A DNA stretch of 5,518 bases from Caryophanales bacterium UBA6769 (lineage in GTDB: Bacteria > Bacillota > Bacilli > Bacillales > UBA6769). The notes under the pieces are model-generated. The model worked only from the letters and a program-made list of their open reading frames with translations. It ran no database searches and was not told the origin of the DNA. Shown piece after piece: positions 1 to 5,518 of this stretch; position 1 is the stretch's first letter; every line of letters begins with the position of its first letter. Position numbers and translations under genes: made by a program. The stretch is from positions 1-5,518 of the forward strand of contig DKGN01000209.1 of the NCBI GenBank assembly GCA_002453275.1. Direction: 5' to 3'.

Positions 1-482
1 TTAATTTGTCCAATTGTTCCAGTTAAACCCGCGACTGATGTAACATTAACAACTTTACCGTTGGACAGCGACTCTGGATTTTGTTTTGCCCGCTCTTTAA
101 AAATTGGTGCAACAGCACGGATACAGTTGAACACCCCTTTTAACCCGATATCAATAACTGTATCCCACTGTTCATCTGTCATTTTATCGATCATTGCCGG
201 GCGAATGACCGCGGCGTTATTTATAAGTGTATGAACGGTTCCGAACTTTTGTACAGCCGTATCGATGAGTCGATCTGCATCATCGCGATTTGCAACACTC
301 CCAATTACAGCAGTCGCCCGCCCGCCCGTTTCCTGAATTTCGTTTACGACAGCTTGTGCAACATCTTCATCAAGATCATTGATGACAACCTTTGCACCTT
401 CTTGTGCCATTTGTAAAGCAACGGCACGTCCAATCCCTCTTCCTGAACCTGTTACAACAACAACTTCATTTTCAAAACGCAT
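1..482 (-). CDS. SDR-family oxidoreductase, FabG / 3-hydroxyacyl-CoA dehydrogenase-like (partial, C-terminus beyond the window)
   Basis: The frame is open from an ATG at 482 to the window edge and gives 160 residues, roughly the first two-thirds of a classical short-chain dehydrogenase (usually about 250 aa). Visible motifs are the TGSGRGIG nucleotide-binding loop (residues 11-18), an acidic end of beta-2 (VVINDLDED, 32-40; Asp36 suggests NAD rather than NADP), NNAA (88-91), and the catalytic-Ser segment VTSVAG with Ser149. The frame stops two bases into the codon before the expected catalytic Tyr162, and that codon begins AA, compatible with the usual Asn-Tyr. The position normally held by the catalytic Asn (seven residues after Trp106) is Gly113. 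The start is set by CGAGGAG at 491-497, with AGGAG 8 nt before ATG. Another ATG at 490-488 is in a different frame and abuts the Shine-Dalgarno sequence. It is the fourth gene of the operon, 23 bp after the CoA-transferase. A role in oxidising a hydroxyacyl-CoA intermediate is inferred from context; a FabG-type reductase is the alternative. Confidence 0.88.
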   Translation of the reverse strand, partial: MRFENEVVVVTGSGRGIGRAVALQMAQEGAKVVINDLDEDVAQAVVNEIQETGGRATAVIGSVANRDDADRLIDTAVQKFGTVHTLINNAAVIRPAMIDKMTDEQWDTVIDIGLKGVFNCIRAVAPIFKERAKQNPESLSNGKVVNVTSVAGLTGTIGQI

Positions 483-505
483 GCTATCATCTCCTCGTTC
501 AAAGA

Positions 506-1690
506 TTAAATGACACCTTTTTTCGATAATTGCGAAATTTCATTTGATGAATAACCAAATTCTGTTAAAATATCGTCTGTATGCTCTCCAACGGAAGGAG
601 GATGACTTCGAACACATACGTCAATCCCTGAAAATTTCACCGGAAACACGGGTGCCCGTAAATTTTGTATCGTCGGATGAGGTATTTCCTGAATCGTATT
701 GCGGGCGATGACTTGCTCCGAATTTACGATTTGCTCAACAGAGTTAATTGGGCTACAAGGAACACCGTAAGCCTCTAATGCTTCAATTATCGATGTTGCG
801 GTCATTTTTCGCAATCGTGCTTTTATAATCGCTAAAAGCTCGTCTTTATGGATAACCCGATCTTTGTTTTTGCGATATTTATCTTTCGCTAAAAGATCGT
901 CCCATCCTAACGCTTCACAGCACTTTATCCATAAGTTATCGTTTGCGACAGCAACGATGACATGCTGATCCTTCGCTTCAAATGCTTGATACGGACATAA
1001 TGATGGATGACCTGAACCCATTCGTGGCGGAGATTCACCTGTCGCTTGATATGTTGGGACGAAGTAGTTTAAGAGCATCACCTGACTGTCAAGCAAGCTA
1101 CAATCAATATATTGTCCTTCTCCGGTCTTTTGCCTGTGTAATAGGGACGTAATAACACTCATCGCTCCTAGTAAGCCAGTCGTCAAATCAACGACAGAAA
1201 AACCTGCTTTTACCGGTGGACCTCCAGGTTCACCAGTCAGCCCCATTAACCCTGAATAGGCTTGGACAACTAAATCATAACCCGCCTTATCTTTAAGTGG
1301 GCCTGTCCGACCAAATCCTGAAATCGACAAATAAATAATTCCTGGGTTTATTTCTTTCAATGCTTCATAGCCGAAGCCAAGTCGTTCAGCAGTACCCGTT
1401 CTAAAATTTTCAATGATAACATCGCACTCTTTCGCTATTTCTTTCACGATGTTAATGCCCTCTTCTGTTTTCAAATCTAATGTGATACTCCGTTTGTTAC
1501 GGTTATTCGCTAAATAAATAACGCTTTCACCATCCAAATCTGGCGGGGTAAACTGACGTGTCTCGTCTCCTGTCATCTTCTCAACTTTGATGACATCTGC
1601 ACCTAAATCACTTAACACTTGACTTGAAAACGGTCCAGCTAATGTCTGGGCTAGCTCTAACACCTTTACATTTTCAAGTGGTAAACTCAC
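506..1690 (-). CDS. CaiB/BaiF family (family III) CoA-transferase
   Basis: This 394-residue protein has the usual length of a family III CoA-transferase. These cytosolic enzymes move CoA from an acyl-CoA donor to a free acid through an aspartyl-CoA thioester intermediate. Family features seen are the N-terminal LxNVKVLELAQTLAGPFSSQ-like Rossmann start (residues 4-24), DLGADVIKVEK (28-38), NRNKRSITLDLK (63-74), VIIENFRTGTAERLG (91-105), SGFGRTGP (124-131), GYDL (137-140), the candidate nucleophile Asp168 in FSVVDLTTG, GEGQYIDCSLLDS (190-202), the GSGHPSLCPYQAF segment (225-237), GVPCSPINSVEQI (309-321) and PPSVGEHTDDIL (364-375). It begins with GTG, 6 nt after GGGAGGG (1697-1703). That Shine-Dalgarno sequence sits in the 15-bp gap behind the upstream acyl-CoA dehydrogenase, so translation is probably coupled. 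It likely activates the acid that the two dehydrogenases then process. Donor and acceptor cannot be told from sequence; carnitine, oxalate, benzylsuccinate and other acids are all handled by relatives. Confidence 0.93.
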   Translation of the reverse strand: MSLPLENVKVLELAQTLAGPFSSQVLSDLGADVIKVEKMTGDETRQFTPPDLDGESVIYLANNRNKRSITLDLKTEEGINIVKEIAKECDVIIENFRTGTAERLGFGYEALKEINPGIIYLSISGFGRTGPLKDKAGYDLVVQAYSGLMGLTGEPGGPPVKAGFSVVDLTTGLLGAMSVITSLLHRQKTGEGQYIDCSLLDSQVMLLNYFVPTYQATGESPPRMGSGHPSLCPYQAFEAKDQHVIVAVANDNLWIKCCEALGWDDLLAKDKYRKNKDRVIHKDELLAIIKARLRKMTATSIIEALEAYGVPCSPINSVEQIVNSEQVIARNTIQEIPHPTIQNLRAPVFPVKFSGIDVCVRSHPPSVGEHTDDILTEFGYSSNEISQLSKKGVI

Positions 1691-1705
1691 AGCAATCCCT
1701 CCCGA

Positions 1706-2950
1706 TTAATCAAAATTAGTGTCGCCTTTTAGCAGTCTGCGAGCAATTGTACGACGTTGAATTTCAGCTGTTCCATCAGGTACACGCATCGAACGTGCCC
1801 AACGCCATGCTTTTTCAAGCTTCGCTTCATTCGTTAAGCCCATGCCTCCAAGAATTTGCATGGAACGATCGATAACCCGAAACGCCATTTCCGTTGCAAA
1901 TGCTTTAATCATTGAAATTTCTTTCAATGGCAATTCTTTTTGGTTTTCCATTTTCCAGGCACAGTGCAAAAGCATGTTCCGGCCTGCATAAATGTCCATT
2001 GCACTTTCAGCAAGCATTAGTTGAATCATTTGGTGATTTTCAATCGTTACCCCAAATGTTTTTCGTTGTTTCGAATATTCAAGTGCAATATTAAGTGCCC
2101 ATTGTGCGGTTCCAACACAGTTTGCTGCCATAACGACACGACCGATATCGACACCGTGAAGAGCGGCACCAAATCCATCATTTAATTCGCCAATCACATG
2201 TGAGTCTGGAACATGAGCATCTTCTAAAGAAATAATGCCGATTCGACTTCCAACATGCCCGAGGTAAGGGATAATCGACGTGTTCGTGCATGTCTTGCCA
2301 TCAAAAGGGACAAGGAATGCACTAATCCCACCCTTTCTTTGCGATGCAAGTTCTTGATTTGTAATTGCAAATATAATCGCATAATCAGCATAAGGTGAAT
2401 TCGTGATCCATTGCTTCGTTCCATTAAGAACCCAATGATCACCGTCTTTCACCGCTGTTGTTTTCATGGCCCACACGTCGGAACCTGCATCAGGCTCACT
2501 TAATCCGAAACAGAGTAACGATTCACCCGTTTTTACTTTCGGTAGTACTTCTTCGCGAAGTTCAGATGTTAAACCTAATAATACGGGTGTTAACCCACCT
2601 GTAAATAATCCGGGTGGAAATATTTCTTGGACGAATAAACTGTAGCCGTATTTTTTTGTTAACGCTTCATGAATAAGTGCGACTGCTACGGGTCCAAATT
2701 CATCTCCTAGCCCACCAAGCTCTGGCATTCCAAACATCGTAAAAAAACCTGCTTCAGCAGATTTCAGCCGAACTTCCTTCAATGCTTCTTGAAATTCCTT
2801 TGTATAATATCCATTCTCATCGTACAAAAAGCGTTCATTTTCAAATGCTTTTGCAAACTTTTTCTCTTGAGGCTCAATTTCAACTTCAATAAACCGTTCC
2901 AAACTTGCAATGACATCTTTCACTTCTTCTGGCATCGTAAAATTAATCAT
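1706..2950 (-). CDS. acyl-CoA dehydrogenase with Asp at the usual catalytic-Glu position
   Basis: A 414-residue acyl-CoA dehydrogenase, slightly longer than the usual 380-390 because of an N-terminal stretch (about residues 38-64) between the first helices. Such FAD flavoproteins form trans-2-enoyl-CoA from acyl-CoA and pass electrons to ETF. Domain order is N-terminal helical (about 1-145), middle beta domain (LSEPDAGSD 150-158, FAD-contacting WITN 181-184), and C-terminal helical domain (QRKTFG 295-300, QILGGMG 365-371, and PDGTAEIQRRTIARRLL 391-407). The catalytic base in most of the family is the Glu of a Y-E-G-T motif. Here the motif reads P391-D392-G393-T394, so Asp392 takes its place. 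The alternative Glu site of isovaleryl- and long-chain-type enzymes is Gly270. The ATG at 2950 follows AAAGGA (2964-2969) by a rather long 13 nt; an earlier ATG at 2965 is followed directly by a stop. It lies 28 bp after the first dehydrogenase and 15 bp before the CoA-transferase. The substrate is unknown. Confidence 0.93.
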   Translation of the reverse strand: MINFTMPEEVKDVIASLERFIEVEIEPQEKKFAKAFENERFLYDENGYYTKEFQEALKEVRLKSAEAGFFTMFGMPELGGLGDEFGPVAVALIHEALTKKYGYSLFVQEIFPPGLFTGGLTPVLLGLTSELREEVLPKVKTGESLLCFGLSEPDAGSDVWAMKTTAVKDGDHWVLNGTKQWITNSPYADYAIIFAITNQELASQRKGGISAFLVPFDGKTCTNTSIIPYLGHVGSRIGIISLEDAHVPDSHVIGELNDGFGAALHGVDIGRVVMAANCVGTAQWALNIALEYSKQRKTFGVTIENHQMIQLMLAESAMDIYAGRNMLLHCAWKMENQKELPLKEISMIKAFATEMAFRVIDRSMQILGGMGLTNEAKLEKAWRWARSMRVPDGTAEIQRRTIARRLLKGDTNFD

Positions 2951-2978
2951 CTGTTTTTTTACATCCTTTCTTTCCGCA

Positions 2979-4145
2979 TTAATATGAGCGTGGCAATCCT
3001 AACACACGCTGAGCGATATAATTTTTTACCATTTCATTCGTGACAGGTGCGAGGCGAAGAAGTCGAATTTGTCGATAAATCCGCTCAATATTGTATTCTT
3101 TCGCATACGCATACCCTCCGAACGTCTGAAATGCGGCATCGACAGCATAAAATCCTGCCTCTGAAGCGCGAAGCTTTGCCATGTTCGCTTCAGCTCCACA
3201 CGGTTTTCCGTTATCGTACAACCATGCTGCATAATAGACGAGTGTTTCCGCTGCTTTTAAGTGAGCATACGCATCAGCTAATGGGAATTGAACCCCTTGG
3301 TTTTGACCAATTGGACGTCCGAAAACGACTCGCTCATTCGCATACTTCGCTGCTCTTTCAATCGCACCATAACCCATGCCAAGTGCCTCAGCTGCTAACA
3401 AAATCCGTTCGGGATTTAGGCCGTCAAGTAAATAGGAAAAACCTTTGCCTTCTTCACCGATTAAATCGAATTCATCGACACGTAAGTCTTCGATAAATAA
3501 TTCATTCGTATCGATCGCATTCCGCCCCATTTTTTCAATTTCATTAATTGTAATTGCTGAACGATCGTTAGGAGCAAAAAAAAGTGACATGCCATCTGTT
3601 TTTTTCGTAACTTCATCGTACGGTGTTGTTCTTGTAATGAGTAAAATGCGATCAGCTTTTTGCGCTTTCGTAATAAAAACTTTTTTACCGTTAATAACAT
3701 ATTGATTACGATCACGCGTTGCGAACGTCTGAATTCTTGTCGTATCTGTTCCTGCGTTTTGTTCTGTAACTCCGAACGAAACGTGAAGCTTACCAGCTGC
3801 TACATCCGGTAAATATTTTTCGAGCTGTGCTTCATTTCCATGAAAAAATAACGGATTTGCGCCAAATATAGATAAATGCAATGCGGATGAGCCATCCATC
3901 GCTGCTGATGATTTGGCCACCTCCTGCAAAATAATCGAAGCATCAGTAACCCCTAAGCCTGCACCTCCATATTTTTCGGGAATCATCACCCCTAATAACC
4001 CCGCATCTGCACACGTATCCCAAAATTCTTGTGGAAAACGATGTTCTGAGTCGGCTTTTTGCCAATATTCATCCCCATATTGCTTGCAAATCTCTGTAGC
4101 TGTTTGTTGAAGCATTTTTTGTTCTTCTGTTCTTTCTAAAATCAT
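2979..4145 (-). CDS. acyl-CoA dehydrogenase, first gene of the operon
   Basis: A full-length 388-residue acyl-CoA dehydrogenase, clearly a different subfamily from its downstream neighbour. N-terminal helices (about 1-120) include IPEKYGGAGLG (55-65). The middle beta domain has VTEQNAGTD (126-134) and the FAD-contacting INGKKVFITKAQKAD (151-165). The C-terminal domain has ERVVFGRPIGQNQG (271-284), QTFGGYAYAKEYNIER (340-355) and a tail ending in LGLPRSY. The canonical Y-E-G-T region reads A366-P-V-T-N-E-M372, so Glu is absent at the usual base position. Glu246 in NPERILLA matches the position where isovaleryl-CoA and long-chain acyl-CoA dehydrogenases carry theirs, and is the likely base. The ATG at 4145 follows TAAAGGAG (4156-4163) with a 10-nt spacer. 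A -24/-12 promoter lies about 30-55 bp upstream. Its product probably makes an enoyl-CoA for the downstream steps, reducing ETF. Branched or otherwise modified acyl chains are plausible from the Glu position, but the substrate is not determined. Confidence 0.93.
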   Translation of the reverse strand: MILERTEEQKMLQQTATEICKQYGDEYWQKADSEHRFPQEFWDTCADAGLLGVMIPEKYGGAGLGVTDASIILQEVAKSSAAMDGSSALHLSIFGANPLFFHGNEAQLEKYLPDVAAGKLHVSFGVTEQNAGTDTTRIQTFATRDRNQYVINGKKVFITKAQKADRILLITRTTPYDEVTKKTDGMSLFFAPNDRSAITINEIEKMGRNAIDTNELFIEDLRVDEFDLIGEEGKGFSYLLDGLNPERILLAAEALGMGYGAIERAAKYANERVVFGRPIGQNQGVQFPLADAYAHLKAAETLVYYAAWLYDNGKPCGAEANMAKLRASEAGFYAVDAAFQTFGGYAYAKEYNIERIYRQIRLLRLAPVTNEMVKNYIAQRVLGLPRSY

Positions 4146-4186
4146 CTTGTATATTCTCCTTTACTCGCAATCTATATAAATGATAA

Positions 4187-4202
4187 TGCAAGATTCATAC
4201 CA
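4187..4202 (-). promoter_or_regulatory. sigma-54 (SigL) -24/-12 promoter of the catabolic operon
   Basis: On the minus strand the 16 bases read TGGTATGAATCTTGCA. This matches the sigma-54 consensus TGGCACG-N4-TTGCW at every fixed position except C-to-T at the fourth and sixth bases, both common substitutions. The GG of -24 (4201-4200) and the GC of -12 (4189-4188) have the required spacing. Transcription would start near 4176, leaving a leader of about 30 nt that contains the Shine-Dalgarno sequence of the first acyl-CoA dehydrogenase. An enhancer-binding protein encoded immediately upstream supports the call strongly. I saw no convincing sigma-A promoter in the same spacer. Confidence 0.87.
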
Positions 4203-4290
4203 GAATAAATTAACGACGCCTTTTCCTTATCAATGCCATGATACATAAGGGCTTTATATACATCTGGTAAAGTATATGCGATATTGAATG

Positions 4291-4306
4291 TTCTAAAAAT
4301 CTAGAA
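4291..4306. promoter_or_regulatory. Upstream activating site 1, inverted repeat TTCTA-N6-TAGAA
   Basis: A palindrome with 5-bp arms and a six-base AT-rich centre, extended by one G:C pair on the outside (GTTCTA...TAGAAC, 4290-4307) and partly beyond (AA...TT). Its centre is about 98 bp upstream of the -24 GG and about 122 bp upstream of the predicted start site, typical for an enhancer bound by a sigma-54 activator. The same 5-6-5 palindrome occurs twice more at 4382-4397 and 4401-4416. Binding by the regulator encoded next door is inferred. Confidence 0.72.
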
Positions 4307-4346
4307 CGTTTTTTCATCTAAAAACCTTTGAAAGCCCAGATAAAAC

Positions 4347-4371
4347 AAAAAAAGATGGCTAAAAACCATCT
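4347..4371 (-). terminator. Rho-independent terminator of the regulator gene
   Basis: Read on the minus strand, AGATGG (4371-4366), a 7-base loop TTTTTAG, and CCATCT (4358-4353) form a 6-bp hairpin. It is followed at once by six further T residues (4352-4347). The hairpin begins about 40 bp after the stop codon of the enhancer-binding protein. It should separate the regulator transcript from the operon, whose own promoter lies about 145 bp further on. The stem is short, so some read-through is possible. Confidence 0.8.
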
Positions 4372-4381
4372 CAATCGCCAT

Positions 4382-4397
4382 TTCTAATAAATTAGAA
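4382..4397. promoter_or_regulatory. Upstream activating site 2, inverted repeat TTCTA-N6-TAGAA
   Basis: TTCTAAT-AA-ATTAGAA is a perfect 16-bp palindrome with 7-bp arms, the most symmetrical of the three related sites. Its centre is about 189 bp upstream of the -24 element and 19 bp from the centre of site 3. It lies just behind the regulator's stop codon and before its terminator. It is called a regulatory site because it repeats the half-sites and spacing of the other two; binding is inferred. Confidence 0.7.
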
Positions 4398-4400
4398 TGT

Positions 4401-4416
4401 TTCTATAAAATTAGAA
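4401..4416. promoter_or_regulatory. Upstream activating site 3, inverted repeat TTCTA-N6-TAGAA, overlapping the regulator's stop codon
   Basis: TTCTA, six A/T bases, TAGAA. The right arm runs into the last codons of the enhancer-binding protein gene (stop codon at 4413-4411). Its centre lies 19 bp from site 2 and about 208 bp from the -24 element. The 19-bp spacing, close to two helical turns, would put the two sites on nearly the same DNA face, as expected for cooperative binding of an activator oligomer. The activator role is inferred. Confidence 0.65.
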
Positions 4417-5518
4417 CTTAATGTTATGATAGTTAATTTTATTGTAAAGTGTTGCTAAAGAAATATCGAGTTGCTTCGCGGCTTCCTCCTTTCCTTTCAA
4501 AGTTTTTCCATAACGTTTTAACGTCTGAGCAATAACCTCACGTTCTTTATTCTCCAACCTTGCTTTCAATGTCAGTTTGGAATCATCTTCATGATTGACG
4601 TTTGCAAGTTTCATAAAACTAGGTAAATGTTCCTCATCAATGATTAAGCTGTCTGTTACTGTCGCTGCATACTGAATGACATTAATCAATTCACGAACAT
4701 TTCCTGGCCAATGATAGTTATAAATTAAGTTACTTGCCTTTTCAGTAAACGTAATTTGAGAGGGTAATCGCTTCTGCTGTAAAATCATTTCAATGAGGGA
4801 AAATAAATCACTTTTTCGTGAACGCAATGGAGGAACCATTAGCTGAACACCGTTAAGCCGATAAAAAAGATCTTCGCGGAACCTGTTCTTTTGTACCATT
4901 TGGTATAAATCTTTATTCGTTGCCGTCACGACCCTTACATTGATCTCCTGCTCATGTAAGCTTCCGAGCTTGCGAATCCGTCCTTCCTGTAAAACACGAA
5001 GAAGTTTTGCCTGCAATTCTAACGACAAATCGCCAATTTCATCTAAAAACAATGTTCCTTGGTCGGCTAATTCAAAAAGACCGATTTTCCCATCTTTTTT
5101 CGAGCTTGTAAAAGCACCTTCTTCATAGCCAAACAATTCACTTTCAAGCAACGTGGAAGGAATGGCCGCACAATTGATAGGAACAAACGGAGCATGATTT
5201 CTTAAGCTTTCATTATGAATCGAATGAGCAAAAAGTTCCTTACCTGTCCCACTTTCACCTTGAATTAAAACATTCAAATTAGAGCTTGCTGTTCTTTTGG
5301 CTAGTGCAATTGTCTCTCGCATCACTACATCGTTACAAATAATGTCTTTGAATGTATATTGAGCTTCATGGAAACGCCCGACTGTTTTTTCAAGCTGAAG
5401 TAACCGTTTTCGGCTTTTTCGTAATTGTTCCGTCAAATGATGCACTTCTGGTAAGCTTTTTAGGACGTTAACAACACCAAGAATTTGCTCTCCATCATAA
5501 ATCGGTGCCATGTCGACA
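4411..5518 (-). CDS. Sigma-54-dependent enhancer-binding transcriptional activator (partial, N-terminus beyond the window)
   Basis: The frame is open through the window end; residues below are counted from the Met at 5511, which is probably internal. The first residues (APIYDGEQILGVVNVLKSL) look like the end of a PAS-type sensor domain, followed by a charged helical linker (about 22-50). The AAA+ domain has Walker A GESGTGKE (85-92), the loop GAFTSS (132-137) where GAFTGA is usual, Walker B GTLFLDEIGDL (152-162), sensor ATN (197-199), FREDLFYRL with arginine-finger residues (211-219) and HWPGNVREL (267-275). A Fis-type helix-turn-helix follows near 341-362 (EEAAKQLDISLATLYNKI). Such proteins use ATP to open sigma-54 promoter complexes from distant sites. 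A matching promoter and three palindromes lie directly downstream, so it very likely controls the acyl-CoA operon. Domain makeup resembles RocR/BkdR-type Bacillus activators; the inducer is unknown. Confidence 0.93.
   Translation of the reverse strand, partial: VDMAPIYDGEQILGVVNVLKSLPEVHHLTEQLRKSRKRLLQLEKTVGRFHEAQYTFKDIICNDVVMRETIALAKRTASSNLNVLIQGESGTGKELFAHSIHNESLRNHAPFVPINCAAIPSTLLESELFGYEEGAFTSSKKDGKIGLFELADQGTLFLDEIGDLSLELQAKLLRVLQEGRIRKLGSLHEQEINVRVVTATNKDLYQMVQKNRFREDLFYRLNGVQLMVPPLRSRKSDLFSLIEMILQQKRLPSQITFTEKASNLIYNYHWPGNVRELINVIQYAATVTDSLIIDEEHLPSFMKLANVNHEDDSKLTLKARLENKEREVIAQTLKRYGKTLKGKEEAAKQLDISLATLYNKINYHNIKF

Noticed and set aside
488..490. ATG at 490 as the start of the SDR gene.
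   Set aside because: It directly abuts the Shine-Dalgarno sequence and is out of frame with the SDR motifs. The ATG at 482 has an 8-nt spacer and the correct frame.
1516..1529. A catabolite-responsive (CcpA cre) like sequence, TGAAAGCGTTATTT on the minus strand, inside the CoA-transferase gene.
   Set aside because: The right half-site lacks the final CA, leaving two mismatches. It is far inside a coding region, where codons for Glu-Ser-Val-Ile explain it. No cre-like site was seen in the control region.
3047..3496. A 149-codon plus-strand reading frame, and several shorter plus-strand frames elsewhere.
   Set aside because: They lie antisense to clearly coding acyl-CoA dehydrogenase, SDR and regulator genes, lack ribosome binding sites and show no recognisable protein family.
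4172..4246. A 24-codon minus-strand reading frame starting ATG-TAT-CAT in the spacer, open for some 17 more codons upstream of the ATG.
   Set aside because: It has no Shine-Dalgarno sequence, and it overlaps the -24/-12 promoter and runs through the predicted start site, so the operon transcript would not carry it. An open stretch of this length is expected by chance.
4203..4289. A possible DNA-bending protein (IHF-type) site between the activator sites and the promoter.
   Set aside because: The stretch is AT-rich but shows no clear consensus, and IHF is not expected in a Bacillus-like host. I see no other defined element there.
5509..5511. ATG at 5511 as the true start of the enhancer-binding protein.
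   Set aside because: The frame stays open to the window end, and the residues right after this Met already look like the last strands of a PAS-type domain, so the Met is most likely internal.

Overview
The window looks like a chromosomal piece of a low-GC Gram-positive bacterium, most likely a Bacillaceae member. This is inferred from strong AGGAG-type ribosome binding sites, AT-rich spacers, and an enhancer-binding regulator paired with a sigma-54 (SigL) promoter, an arrangement known from Bacillus catabolic operons. No feature fixes genus or species. All five genes lie on the minus strand, so transcription runs from high to low coordinates.

Layout in transcription order. (1) 5518-4411: C-terminal two-thirds or so of a sigma-54-dependent enhancer-binding protein, cut by the window end. 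(2) 4410-4146: a control region of about 265 bp. It holds a rho-independent terminator for the regulator gene, one inverted repeat TTCTA-N6-TAGAA, and a well-spaced -24/-12 promoter (TGGTATG-N4-TTGCA). Two more copies of the same inverted repeat lie just upstream, at and beside the regulator's stop codon. (3) 4145-2979 and 2950-1706: two different acyl-CoA dehydrogenases. (4) 1690-506: a family III (CaiB/BaiF) CoA-transferase. (5) 482-1: an SDR dehydrogenase of the FabG / 3-hydroxyacyl-CoA dehydrogenase type, cut by the window start. The four enzyme genes are separated by only 28, 15 and 23 bp, each gap holding a Shine-Dalgarno sequence, so they form one operon that continues past position 1.

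How the parts work together (inference). The regulator, probably sensing a metabolite through its N-terminal PAS-like domain, binds the TTCTA-N6-TAGAA repeats about 120-230 bp upstream of the start site and activates SigL RNA polymerase at the -24/-12 promoter. The operon would load an acid onto CoA (CoA-transferase), introduce a double bond (acyl-CoA dehydrogenases) and oxidise a hydroxyacyl-CoA (SDR). A hydratase and thiolase would be expected downstream or elsewhere. The substrate cannot be read from the sequence.

Unusual points are the three matching operator palindromes, a GAFTSS sequence where the sigma-54-contacting GAFTGA loop is expected, non-standard catalytic-base positions in both acyl-CoA dehydrogenases, and a glycine at the usual catalytic Asn position of the SDR.
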